A DNA stretch of 64,000 bases from Cytobacillus solani. Lineage in GTDB: Bacteria > Bacillota > Bacilli > Bacillales > Cytobacillaceae. The notes beneath the pieces were generated by a model. The model saw only the letters and a list, made by a program, of their open reading frames with translations, made no database searches and was not told the origin of the DNA. The DNA is taken from NCBI RefSeq assembly GCF_001420595.1, contig NZ_LJIX01000006.1:2961058-3025057 (forward strand). Reading direction: 5' to 3'. The translations under genes were made by a program, and so were the position numbers. Positions 56,611 through 64,000 of the stretch are shown piece after piece. The first letter of the stretch is position 1, and every line of letters starts with the position of its first letter.

Positions 56611-57405
56611 GTGAATGAAACAAAAGAACAATTGCTAACTGAATTGAAAAAGAGTGAGGATTGGGAAAAGGATCAAAGTGATTTATGGTTTTGGGAGAAA
56701 ATCGGCCGGCTGCCCTTTAAATTATTGGACAAGTTTACCCCTGCTTTTTTGCAAAATAAGATCGGCGTTATCTTGGATGAATTAGGTCAATATGTACAAT
56801 CAGGAGGAAGCTATTTAAGCTCCGTTTCCTCCATTAAGTCGTATTACCCTAATCGGGATGTGGAAAATTTAGAGGATGTTGCAGCGATACCGATCCTTGA
56901 AATGGATCAAACAGTTACAAAGCTAACCGGAAACCGCAAAAAACTTGCCACCGTTCAAGGGGCGAGTACGGGAATCGGAGGCATCTTTACGCTAACAATC
57001 GATATCCCATTACTGCTTGGTATGCAGTTAAAAACCCTTCAGGATATTGCGATATGCTATGGCTATAATCCGAATGATAAAAAAGAAAGAATGTACATTG
57101 TTAAAGTTCTACAGTTTGTCTCTTCCGATATTGTTGGAAAAAAAGCGATCTTAAATCAGCTTTCTCTCATCGACTCCCCAGAAGATGAACAGGCGAAAAG
57201 AGAAGTGGTCTCTGAACTTCAAGGATGGCGGGAAGTCGTATTTACTTATCGAGATCAGGTTGGCTGGAAAAAGCTCTTTCAGATGATTCCGATTGCTGGT
57301 TTGCTATTTGGCGCCTTTATTAATCGCTCAGCTGTTAATGATATTGCTGAAGCAGGCATGATGCTGTACCGAAAAAGAAGAATTAAAGAACGATTAGCTG
57401 AATAA
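56611..57405 (+). CDS. EcsC-family protein
   Basis: The 264-residue protein has two or so central hydrophobic stretches (ASTGIGGIFTLTIDIPLLLG and FQMIPIAGLLFGAFINRSAV) and matches the EcsC family. EcsC itself is the third protein of the ecs ABC locus, but this stand-alone type is of unknown role. The start is the GTG at 56611; GGAAGGA lies 10 bases upstream. A strong terminator follows. Confidence 0.8.
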   Translation: MNETKEQLLTELKKSEDWEKDQSDLWFWEKIGRLPFKLLDKFTPAFLQNKIGVILDELGQYVQSGGSYLSSVSSIKSYYPNRDVENLEDVAAIPILEMDQTVTKLTGNRKKLATVQGASTGIGGIFTLTIDIPLLLGMQLKTLQDIAICYGYNPNDKKERMYIVKVLQFVSSDIVGKKAILNQLSLIDSPEDEQAKREVVSELQGWREVVFTYRDQVGWKKLFQMIPIAGLLFGAFINRSAVNDIAEAGMMLYRKRRIKERLAE

Positions 57406-57445
57406 AAGAAAACGGTACTGCTCAAAATGGCAGCACCGTTTTCTT
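57406..57445. terminator. Bidirectional terminator between ecsC-like and resA-like genes
   Basis: AAGAAAACGGTACTGC pairs with GCAGCACCGTTTTCTT (one mismatch). Confidence 0.85.
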
Positions 57446-58015
57446 TTATAAAAGTTTCAGGATTTCCTTTTCTAATTCGTCTTCCTCTACCGGACCCATT
57501 ACTTTTCTTCGAATGACCCCATCTGAATCAATGAAAAAGCTTGTTGGATAGCCAATGATCGCATAATCATGAAAAACAGCCCCATTTTCATCTAATGGGA
57601 TTGGAAATGTCAGTTTGTATTCATCTACAAACTGCCCCACATGCTTTGGGTCTTTTTCTGAAGTTGTCACATTGACTGCAAGGATTTCAAACCCATCTTT
57701 TTTATATTTTTTATAAAGCTTTTCCATATGAGGCATTTCATCTTTACAAGGCGGACACCAGGTCGCCCAGAAATTAAGAAGAACAGGCTTGCCTTTATAA
57801 TCGCTTAACTGAACTGACTTCCCATTTAAATCAACTAATTCAAATTCAGGTGCCCGTTTTCCTTCATTTAATCCAATTGGCAGCTCGCTAGCATTCTCTA
57901 ACTTCTCATATTTATCTATTTGTTCAATCTCATTATTGTTGTCATTAAAAATATACCTATCAGCGATGATTAACAGAACAGTGACAATTGCTGCTCCTAC
58001 AATCCAATTCTTCAT
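57446..58015 (-). CDS. ResA/YneN-like thiol-disulfide oxidoreductase
   Basis: The 189-residue membrane-anchored thioredoxin-like protein has an N-terminal helix (about 5-18), the active site WCPPCK (C87, C90) and the cis-Pro region IGYPTSFFID. It works outside the membrane in reducing or isomerising disulfides, as for cytochrome c maturation or spore proteins. The exact subfamily (ResA, YneN or StoA) is open. The start at 58015 follows GAGGTG. No cytochrome c genes adjoin it. Confidence 0.87.
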   Translation of the reverse strand: MKNWIVGAAIVTVLLIIADRYIFNDNNNEIEQIDKYEKLENASELPIGLNEGKRAPEFELVDLNGKSVQLSDYKGKPVLLNFWATWCPPCKDEMPHMEKLYKKYKKDGFEILAVNVTTSEKDPKHVGQFVDEYKLTFPIPLDENGAVFHDYAIIGYPTSFFIDSDGVIRRKVMGPVEEDELEKEILKLL

Positions 58016-58137
58016 ACACACACCTCTTTAAGATGAATCCTATATGCTATATCATACATGACCCTTCACCTAAAGACTATTAAGGTGCATTAAATTTCCA
58101 CCCTCAAAAACCTGAACAGTTCCTGGCACACCATTAT

Positions 58138-58911
58138 TTAGTGGAGGATATTCGCAAGGATAGCGAACATGTTTAATTTTTGTTCTTCACTTAAACTTTT
58201 TTCGAAAGAAAGTACTGGCGTATTCGGATCCTTAATTTTATTCTCCCACTCTATCGGCATTATGCCCTTTTGGAGCCTAGAAACCCTTATTTGATTATGG
58301 AAAAACTGATAATCCATATACATATGTGCACGCGTAACAACGATTTCCTCTCCCTTACTTTCAAAAATTGTTTTTGAACGCATTTCATCCAATACGCTGA
58401 TGATATTTATTAAGTTCTGATCTTTATCCATTATTTCTATCTGATTCTTATTAAATGTAAAGATTGCAAACATATGGTTTGATTCATCATAAAGCCCAAA
58501 CTTTCTTTCCAAAAGCTTGTCCAAAAAACGCGGTAAAAACCATTTAAAAAAAAGAAGTTTCCTTTCTCTAAGCTCTCCCAATAATTGCCCATCACTGCTA
58601 AAGAATAGTATTCGTAATGAGGGAGCCGGCAAAAAATGAAGCAGTACATAATCTGTCTTTACTAGTGTTTCATTCTTGTTTTTATTTTCCAGCAGGTTCT
58701 CTGAAAATGCTTTCGACCGCCGATCACAGACCAAATAATGTTGATAACAAAAAAAACTATATACGAGAAAGGGAAGAACAACCAAGACAACTCTTCCATC
58801 CCTTGCAATCATAATTCCGTAAATAATAAGAAAAAATAGAGGAATCAGTGTAGCGAGGCTGACACTTAAGGAAAGGGATGCTGTTCTTCTATAATATTGC
58901 TGTATATTCAT
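58138..58911 (-). CDS. Membrane-anchored protein of unknown function
   Basis: The 257-residue protein has two N-terminal membrane helices (about 17-37 and 40-57). A soluble domain of about 190 residues follows, with alternating basic and hydrophobic stretches (LLGELRERKLLFFKWFLPRF). It has no Cys-rich or catalytic motif and I recognise no family. TTAGGAG precedes the ATG. It is divergent from the SanA-like gene, and no operon partner is seen. Confidence 0.55.
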   Translation of the reverse strand: MNIQQYYRRTASLSLSVSLATLIPLFFLIIYGIMIARDGRVVLVVLPFLVYSFFCYQHYLVCDRRSKAFSENLLENKNKNETLVKTDYVLLHFLPAPSLRILFFSSDGQLLGELRERKLLFFKWFLPRFLDKLLERKFGLYDESNHMFAIFTFNKNQIEIMDKDQNLINIISVLDEMRSKTIFESKGEEIVVTRAHMYMDYQFFHNQIRVSRLQKGIMPIEWENKIKDPNTPVLSFEKSLSEEQKLNMFAILANILH

Positions 58912-59038
58912 ATGTAAAACTCCTAACTAAGCAAGAAGGAAAATCCTTCCTTCTAAACTGAAAATATGCTATTAATTAATTGAATCTCTTATATTCTATT
59001 AAAGAACTTTCCCAAACATGATTTTTAGGAGGAAAAAC

Positions 59039-59599
59039 ATGAAAAAATTCATCTATTTTGGTGGATTGCTGATAATCCCGCTTGTTATCATTTTGATAAT
59101 TCATATCCAGATGGTCAAAACCGCGAATCAGACTCCTCCTGCAAATATTCCGTACCTTATCGTTCTCGGAGCAAAAGTGAACGGGGAGGAAATGTCTCTA
59201 AGTCTGCTTTATCGAGCAAAAACAGCACTTTCCTATTTAGAAGACAACCCTAACACCGTTGTCATTGTTACTGGCGGCAAAGGAAAAGGCGAAAATATTA
59301 CAGAGGCAGAAGCACTTAGTCGATTTTTCATTGAGAATCATATTAATGAAAACCGTATCCTGGTTGAAGATCGCTCCACTTCCACATACGAAAACTTAAA
59401 ATTCACTAAAGAACTTTACGAAATTGATGAAGCTGTCATTGTCAGTAATGACTTTCATCTCTATCGAGCGACCACTTTCGCAAATAAAGTTGGCATCATC
59501 GGCTACCCTTTAGCTGCTGAAACGCCAAAGGTAGTGAAGGCAACACTTTTTATCCGCGAATATGCAGCAGTCATTAAAATGAAAGTATTTGGTTCATAA
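59039..59599 (+). CDS. SanA/YdcF-like DUF218 membrane-anchored protein
   Basis: The 186-residue protein has one N-terminal membrane helix (about 5-22) and a DUF218 domain: LIVLGAKVNGEEMSLSLLYR, VTGGKGKGENITEAEA, EDRSTSTYENL and VSNDFHLYRA. The family (SanA, ElyC, YdcF) is linked to envelope integrity. The start at 59039 follows AGGAGG; the frame continues seven codons further without a site. A terminator follows. Confidence 0.85.
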   Translation: MKKFIYFGGLLIIPLVIILIIHIQMVKTANQTPPANIPYLIVLGAKVNGEEMSLSLLYRAKTALSYLEDNPNTVVIVTGGKGKGENITEAEALSRFFIENHINENRILVEDRSTSTYENLKFTKELYEIDEAVIVSNDFHLYRATTFANKVGIIGYPLAAETPKVVKATLFIREYAAVIKMKVFGS

Positions 59600-59606
59600 A
59601 ATAGAA

Positions 59607-59634
59607 AAAAGCTATCGTGAAAACGATAGCTTTT
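59607..59634. terminator. Bidirectional terminator between sanA-like and patatin genes
   Basis: AAAAGCTATCGT pairs perfectly with ACGATAGCTTTT. Confidence 0.85.
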
Positions 59635-59657
59635 CATTATAAAATAACAATAATTGC

Positions 59658-60500
59658 TTACCAATTGAGGATTCTATCTCTATACCTTTTTGCATCTTCA
59701 AATCCTTGAAGATATAATTTTTCCAGCTTATTTGGGTCTCTTTCCATTCTTCCTACCTCTAAAGGTTCTAGAGGCTGAATGATTAAAACTCTGCCGTTTC
59801 TTTCTTCTTCTTCGAGATAGCGGACCGTATCATTATATTTTTGATAACGGCTTGCCAATGCTTGCTGTAATCCGTCATACTGCGGGTATTTTCTTTTGAC
59901 AAGAAAATGAAATTTCGAAGGCTTCTTTCTGTATCCTTTGTTTCTAGTTAAAATAACTACCGACCGATTGAAGCCATCATTTTGAGCTTTTTTTATTGGG
60001 ATTGGATCACTAATTCCTCCATCAAGCAAAATACGATTTTTAAAATGCACTTCAGGAGCAATAAATGGCAATGAGCTGGAAGCTCTAACAATTTTCAGCA
60101 GATCCTCTCCATAGTCCTTTTTTCCGAAATAGACTGGTTCCCCTGTTTGACAATCCGTCGTTCCTATCACAAATTCCGCATGATTGCCGTAAAATTCATC
60201 AAAGTGATAGGGAACATATTTGTTAGGAATCTCATCAAAAATGAAATCCATCCCAAAAAATTGCCGGGACTTAATGAAGTTTCGCCATGAAATATAGCGG
60301 GGATCTGATACATATTCAATATTTACAATTTTGTTCCGTCCCTTTTGTTTTGATAAATAGGAGGCAGCTACACCGGCACCAGCGGAAACGCCAATCACAT
60401 AAGGAAAATTTATTTCCTGCTCCAAGAAATATTCTAGAACACCAGCCGTATAGACGCCGCGCATCCCTCCTCCTTCCAAAACGAGTCCAATATCATTCAT
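59658..60500 (-). CDS. Patatin-like phospholipase
   Basis: The 280-residue protein has the oxyanion motif GLVLEGGGMRGVYTAGVL, the nucleophile elbow GVSAG and the catalytic Asp in LLDGGISDPIP, a complete Ser-Asp dyad. Members hydrolyse lipid acyl esters; bacterial targets are mostly unknown. The start at 60500 is favoured for GAGGAAG upstream; an ATG at 60521 is the alternative. It lies downstream of the ABC module on the same strand with a gap of about 95 bp. Confidence 0.87.
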   Translation of the reverse strand: MNDIGLVLEGGGMRGVYTAGVLEYFLEQEINFPYVIGVSAGAGVAASYLSKQKGRNKIVNIEYVSDPRYISWRNFIKSRQFFGMDFIFDEIPNKYVPYHFDEFYGNHAEFVIGTTDCQTGEPVYFGKKDYGEDLLKIVRASSSLPFIAPEVHFKNRILLDGGISDPIPIKKAQNDGFNRSVVILTRNKGYRKKPSKFHFLVKRKYPQYDGLQQALASRYQKYNDTVRYLEEEERNGRVLIIQPLEPLEVGRMERDPNKLEKLYLQGFEDAKRYRDRILNW

Positions 60501-60596
60501 TACCGAACTTCTTCCTCTCATTTACAGTTTCGCTTATTATCTTACCAAAACTTTTAGTGAGGAGGTTAAGATTTTGCTTTGACAAAATGAATGAAC

Positions 60597-61373
60597 TTAT
60601 GCAAGTTCTTTTCGTCGAAAAATGGCAATGCTTCCTCCTAATAACATAATGATTCCGGAAACGGATAGGATAATCGCCGCCCAAACATCAGAAGAGATTG
60701 GGCCACTCATTATAAACGTACTTGCATAGGAAAGTAATTGAGCTGGACTCCATTCAAACCATTTCGAAAATGTCCCGCTTATAACGATTAATACGATAAC
60801 AGCTGCGAACGAAAGAAATCCGACTGCACCTGGTGATTTAAGAAATGAGTTAAAGAAAACCGTAATCGTAAGAACGAAAGAAAGCCATAAACCGTATATG
60901 AAAAACGATTGGATAAAATCTATAAAAGGAATCGTGTCAAAAAGGATTCCAACATAATACCAGGATACAAAATACCCGATGAAATAAGATATCCAAAGTA
61001 ATAGCATGGCCCCAGCCCATTTTGCAGTTACAAATGCCGTATATGAAACAGGCTTTACTAATATTAATCCTGCAACCCCGCTTTTTCTTTCACCTGCGAT
61101 GATCCCCATGGAACTTAAGATAATCACTAACAGGCCTAGTGTATTATATTGACTTAACGAAGCAACTAATACCTCTTCCGCAGATGGTACTGGTAATTCA
61201 ATTACAGCACCATCTGGCAAATCACCAAGAGAATCAATTATTTGCGGCATATAATAGGCGGTAATCGGTTCCATTACCGCTATTAGAATAAAAACAATAG
61301 GAACCCATATCCATTTGAAATTTCGTGTCATCTCTAGCAGCTCTTTATTTAACAAAGTCATCCACTGTTTCAT
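60597..61373 (-). CDS. yxlG: ABC-2 type permease (YxlG-like)
   Basis: The 258-residue protein has six membrane helices, including VLVASLSQYNTLGLLVIILS and ERKSGVAGLILVKPVSYTAF, the typical ABC-2 loop. Its length and position after an ATPase and a PLDc_N-type small protein match B. subtilis YxlG, last of the sigY operon. It overlaps the ATPase gene by 4 bp. Confidence 0.82.
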   Translation of the reverse strand: MKQWMTLLNKELLEMTRNFKWIWVPIVFILIAVMEPITAYYMPQIIDSLGDLPDGAVIELPVPSAEEVLVASLSQYNTLGLLVIILSSMGIIAGERKSGVAGLILVKPVSYTAFVTAKWAGAMLLLWISYFIGYFVSWYYVGILFDTIPFIDFIQSFFIYGLWLSFVLTITVFFNSFLKSPGAVGFLSFAAVIVLIVISGTFSKWFEWSPAQLLSYASTFIMSGPISSDVWAAIILSVSGIIMLLGGSIAIFRRKELA

Positions 61374-62278
61374 TTCTCTACCACCTTCATAAATACTTCC
61401 TCTAAACTTGTGCGGCTAATCTCAAATTTTACAAGCGGAAGGTTCCTCTCTGCAATCACCTTTAGAAAACCTATTTTCGCAAGCTCTATATCTTCGACGA
61501 AAAAACTTATTTTATTTCTTTTAATGGCGTGTGATTGTACTTTTACAAGAGCAGTGAACAGGTCCGCATAACGTGCAGCGTCCTCTTTGAACTCAAGATC
61601 TATTTTTGCCTGCTGATGCTTATCTCGAAGCTGTTCCATTGTACCTGACTCTACTAATCTTCCATTATGAAGAAAGAGAATTTCATCACACACCTCTTCG
61701 GCATCATTTAAGATATGAGTTGAAAAAAGAATAGCTGTTTCCTTTTTCAATCTTCCCATCAATTCAAGTACTTCCCTTCGTCCAAATGGATCAAGGGCAG
61801 AGACCGGTTCATCTAGGATAACTAATTTAGGACGGTGTATAATCGCTTGGGCAATCCCCAATCTTTGCTTCATCCCTCCTGAATACTTCCCAATTCGACG
61901 ATTTTTCGCTTCTTCAATGCCAACTAATTCCAATAATTCCTGTGTTCTTTTTTTTGAATCCTTTTTTGATAAACCTGAAAGCTTCCCAGCATATTCTAAA
62001 AATTCCCTACCGGTCATCCAGTCATAAAACACCGGGTGTTGTGGAAGATAACCGATTAAATGACGAAAATCATCTCCTTCCCGGGATCCTGAGAATAAGA
62101 TTTCCCCATTTGTTGGCTTCATTAATCCTGAAAGCATTTGTAAAGTGGTTGTTTTTCCAGCTCCGTTCGCACCTAGCAATGCGATACATTTCTTATCCAT
62201 TAATTCGAAGTCTATCCCTTTTATCACTTCATGCTTTTGATAGTTTTTCTTGAGGTTCTTCACATGAACAACTGACAT
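61370..62278 (-). CDS. yxlF: ABC transporter ATP-binding protein (YxlF-like)
   Basis: The 302-residue ATPase has Walker A (GANGAGKTT), the signature YSGGMKQRLGIAQAI, Walker B (LVILDEPVSALDPFG) and the H-loop (STHIL). With the YxlG-like permease it should form an exporter. GGAGAAATG precedes the ATG, and the start overlaps the stop of the small gene before it by one base (TAATG). The match to YxlF is by context and length. Confidence 0.87.
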   Translation of the reverse strand: MSVVHVKNLKKNYQKHEVIKGIDFELMDKKCIALLGANGAGKTTTLQMLSGLMKPTNGEILFSGSREGDDFRHLIGYLPQHPVFYDWMTGREFLEYAGKLSGLSKKDSKKRTQELLELVGIEEAKNRRIGKYSGGMKQRLGIAQAIIHRPKLVILDEPVSALDPFGRREVLELMGRLKKETAILFSTHILNDAEEVCDEILFLHNGRLVESGTMEQLRDKHQQAKIDLEFKEDAARYADLFTALVKVQSHAIKRNKISFFVEDIELAKIGFLKVIAERNLPLVKFEISRTSLEEVFMKVVEK

Positions 62279-62487
62279 TAATCATTTCTCCTTCCGATTA
62301 CAAAATATAGAATGGGTCCGACAATATTTACGAAAAGGATAACAAGAATCCACACCCATTTAGGCCCGTTTACTTTTTCAATCCGCACTAAATCAATAAT
62401 GGCAATGGCCAAAAGTATTAGTTGAATCAAAATGATAGGTGCAACAATTGGTATAATAACTTCCCAATTAACCTGTGATAGTTCCAT
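62278..62487 (-). CDS. yxlE: YxlE-like PLDc_N membrane protein
   Basis: The 69-residue protein has two membrane helices (IPIVAPIILIQLILLAIAII and WVWILVILFVNIVGPILYFV) and ends GRRND, the PLDc_N pattern. B. subtilis YxlE, similar in size, helps restrain sigma-Y. The start at 62487 follows AAAGGAGG; the longer frame up to 62514 would contain that site. It is first of a yxlEFG-like operon, but sigY, yxlC and yxlD are not present upstream. Confidence 0.78.
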   Translation of the reverse strand: MELSQVNWEVIIPIVAPIILIQLILLAIAIIDLVRIEKVNGPKWVWILVILFVNIVGPILYFVIGRRND

Positions 62488-62560
62488 TTCAAAATCCTCC
62501 TTTGCTTCTTTCATCTGTAATTACCTATAAGACGCACAAGTTTCAATTTCGTTCAAAAAA

Positions 62561-62591
62561 AAATCCAAGAGATGAAATCTCTTGGATTTTT
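62561..62591 (-). terminator. Terminator of the DUF4870 gene
   Basis: AAAATCCAAGAGAT pairs perfectly with ATCTCTTGGATTTT, with a T-run on the minus strand. Confidence 0.9.
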
Positions 62592-62595
62592 CCGA

Positions 62596-62919
62596 TTATC
62601 GTATAAGTCTGAAGACGAGAGGGAAACGATATTCCTTCCCTTCATAAGCTTTCACAGCTGCAATAATCGTAAAGACAAATGCCGCTATCCCAACAATCCA
62701 AATTGTAAGGAACCCGATTAAAATGATCATTAAAATCATACTAATGATGGAATATACTCCATAAGAAATAATGAAGTTGAAATACTCTTTTCCATGATAG
62801 TTAATATACTCGGACTCATCCTTCTTTAACAGCCAGATTACCAGTGGTCCAATAATGGTTGTAAAGAAACTTGTAACGTAAATAGCTGTAGCCAGCAACC
62901 TTTCATCATTTGATGGCAT
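62596..62919 (-). CDS. DUF4870-family membrane protein
   Basis: The 107-residue protein has three membrane helices and the family block IGPLVIWLLKKDESEYINYH, then GKEYFNFIISYGVYS. DUF4870 is a Tic20-like family of unknown function, common in Bacilli. AGGAGGAACGAAC precedes the ATG. It ends in its own terminator, so it is separate from yxlEFG. Confidence 0.8.
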   Translation of the reverse strand: MPSNDERLLATAIYVTSFFTTIIGPLVIWLLKKDESEYINYHGKEYFNFIISYGVYSIISMILMIILIGFLTIWIVGIAAFVFTIIAAVKAYEGKEYRFPLVFRLIR

Positions 62920-63160
62920 GTTCGTTCCTCCTTTTTCATTCGAAAACTTCCTTAAGTAGTTCTAATTTATATATGAAGCTAGGATGAGTTCTCTTATGAT
63001 ATTATGTACGCGCTAACTTGAATAAAGTTTCATACATTTTAGCGGATTTATAAATTCCTTCTCTCTTTGCTTTATCTAATTTCAGTTCTTGTTTGGGACA
63101 ACTTGAATAAAATTGGTAAAGACAACCTATATTCATATATGAAGAGGATGATGGAATTTG

Positions 63161-63940
63161 ATGTCTAAATTAGAAGCTTTTATTCTTGGAATCATTCAAG
63201 GACTGACAGAATTTCTGCCAATATCAAGTACTGGCCATTTATATTTAGGCCGGCATTTATTCGGCCTGGATGATGCAGGTTTATTTCTTGATACGATGCT
63301 TCATGTTGGTACCTTGCTCGCCGTTCTTGTGGTTTATAAAAACGAGCTCTTTCAGATTTTAAAGAATCCTTTTGGGAAACTTTCTATGCTTCTTGTCGTT
63401 GGAACGATTCCTGCTGTTATTGTTGGCTTTCTATTCAGTGATCTATTCGATTCTATTTCAAAAACAGGCGTTACAATTGGGTGGGAATTTTTAATTACTG
63501 GATTCATTTTATGGTTTGCAGACAGCATTAAAAACGGCAGAAAGAAAATGGAGACAATTAGTTATGGGGATGCTTTATTTATTGGAACCTTTCAAGCAGC
63601 CGCCATTTTTCCTGCTATTTCAAGATCGGGTCTCACAATTGCGGCAGGATTAATCCGAAAATTAGACAGAGAGACCGCTGCTTATTTTTCTTTTCTTCTC
63701 TCCATTCCAGCAATTGCAGGCGGAATTATCCTCCAATTTGGGGAAATGGCAGCTGGACATATCGAAGCTATCTCAATTGGCAGCCTGTTCGTGGCAACAC
63801 TTGCCTCCGCAATATTTGGCTACATAGCCGTTGTGTACATGATTAATTTTCTTAAACGGAAGTCCTTGAAAATATTTGCTGTTTATGTTTGGATCTTAGG
63901 ATCTTCCATACTCATTTTACAGATGACAGGCATTTTTTAA
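63161..63940 (+). CDS. uppP: Undecaprenyl-diphosphatase (UppP/BacA)
   Basis: The 259-residue membrane protein has the active-site motifs GLTEFLPISSTGHLYLG and FPAISRSGLTIAAG. It removes a phosphate from undecaprenyl pyrophosphate to recycle the lipid carrier for cell-wall synthesis and gives bacitracin resistance. The ATG at 63161 is preceded by GAGGATGATGGA. Confidence 0.95.
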   Translation: MSKLEAFILGIIQGLTEFLPISSTGHLYLGRHLFGLDDAGLFLDTMLHVGTLLAVLVVYKNELFQILKNPFGKLSMLLVVGTIPAVIVGFLFSDLFDSISKTGVTIGWEFLITGFILWFADSIKNGRKKMETISYGDALFIGTFQAAAIFPAISRSGLTIAAGLIRKLDRETAAYFSFLLSIPAIAGGIILQFGEMAAGHIEAISIGSLFVATLASAIFGYIAVVYMINFLKRKSLKIFAVYVWILGSSILILQMTGIF

Positions 63941-63965
63941 TTTTTATGATAAAGGGGATAGGAAG

Positions 63966-64000
63966 TTGAAAGAACTTTTCTTTTCTATATTCGAGGTTTT
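63966..64000 (+). CDS. Start of a further gene (3' partial)
   Basis: AAGGGGATAGGAAG precedes a TTG-initiated frame (MKELFFSIFEV) that runs off the window. It lies 25 bp after uppP. Too little is visible to name it. Confidence 0.35.
   Translation, partial: MKELFFSIFEV

Overview
The window comes from a low-GC, endospore-forming Bacillaceae chromosome. Evidence for this is the many Bacillus-type genes (yteA, yqhV, yeeI/yebC2, cotF-like coat proteins, an H-type SASP, ydjO, glpPFKD, ykoU/ykoV, ribDEBAH), TTG/GTG starts behind strong AGGAGG-type ribosome binding sites, and T-rich intrinsic terminators. I cannot name the species from sequence alone. There are no rRNA or tRNA genes, no CRISPR array and no intact insertion sequence.

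Layout. 1-1.2 kb: the end of a GtrB-type glycosyltransferase and its GtrA partner. 1.3-5.5 kb: sporulation-linked small genes (YteA, YqhV, DUF2512, two CotF-like coat proteins), plus a frameshifted coat gene and a probable scrap of a manganese-catalase gene. 6-7.4 kb: YebC2 and two small proteins of unknown function. 7.5-12 kb: an anaerobic nitrate-respiration locus in decay. narK and fnr are intact and share a perfect Fnr box, but narG and the 5' part of narH are missing, and narI carries an internal frameshifting deletion. 12-22 kb: a lipoprotein, an aldo/keto reductase, a LysE exporter, then nitrogen assimilation (amt, gltD, gltB). 22-25.4 kb: a four-gene signalling operon, PP2C phosphatase - HATPase kinase - chemoreceptor - STAS antagonist, with no sigma factor or che gene beside it. 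25.6-32 kb: DoxX, OppA, TVP38-family and oxidase-like membrane proteins next to an HssRS-type haem two-component system. HssR-like direct repeats lie before doxX and before the oxidase-like gene, and doxX also has a perfect Fnr-type box. 32-39.3 kb: a second LysE exporter, an amino-acid permease, sspH, ydjO, a 228-bp intergenic repeat, and a cold-shock group (csp - cshA - csp) preceded by a long structured leader region. 39.4-41.8 kb: an MBL-HhH lipoprotein with DUF3006, and a YcgL nucleotidyltransferase. 41.9-47 kb: the glycerol regulon (glpP, glpFK, glpD) with two antitermination leaders and a cre site. 47-51 kb: the Ku/LigD end-joining pair and a YuxH-type EAL-HDOD protein. 51.3-55 kb: the FMN-riboswitch riboflavin operon. 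55-64 kb: a purine permease, EcsC, a thioredoxin-like protein, a SanA-like protein, a patatin, a yxlEFG-like ABC module, a DUF4870 protein and uppP.

How it fits together. The clearest themes are a facultative-anaerobe regulatory shell (Fnr, NarK, a putative Fnr site at doxX) that has outlived its nitrate reductase; a haem-sensing system that may control local membrane proteins rather than an adjacent hrtBA exporter; and a partner-switching operon that contains its own chemoreceptor. Function calls rest on recognised motifs and remembered family sequences. No database search was possible.
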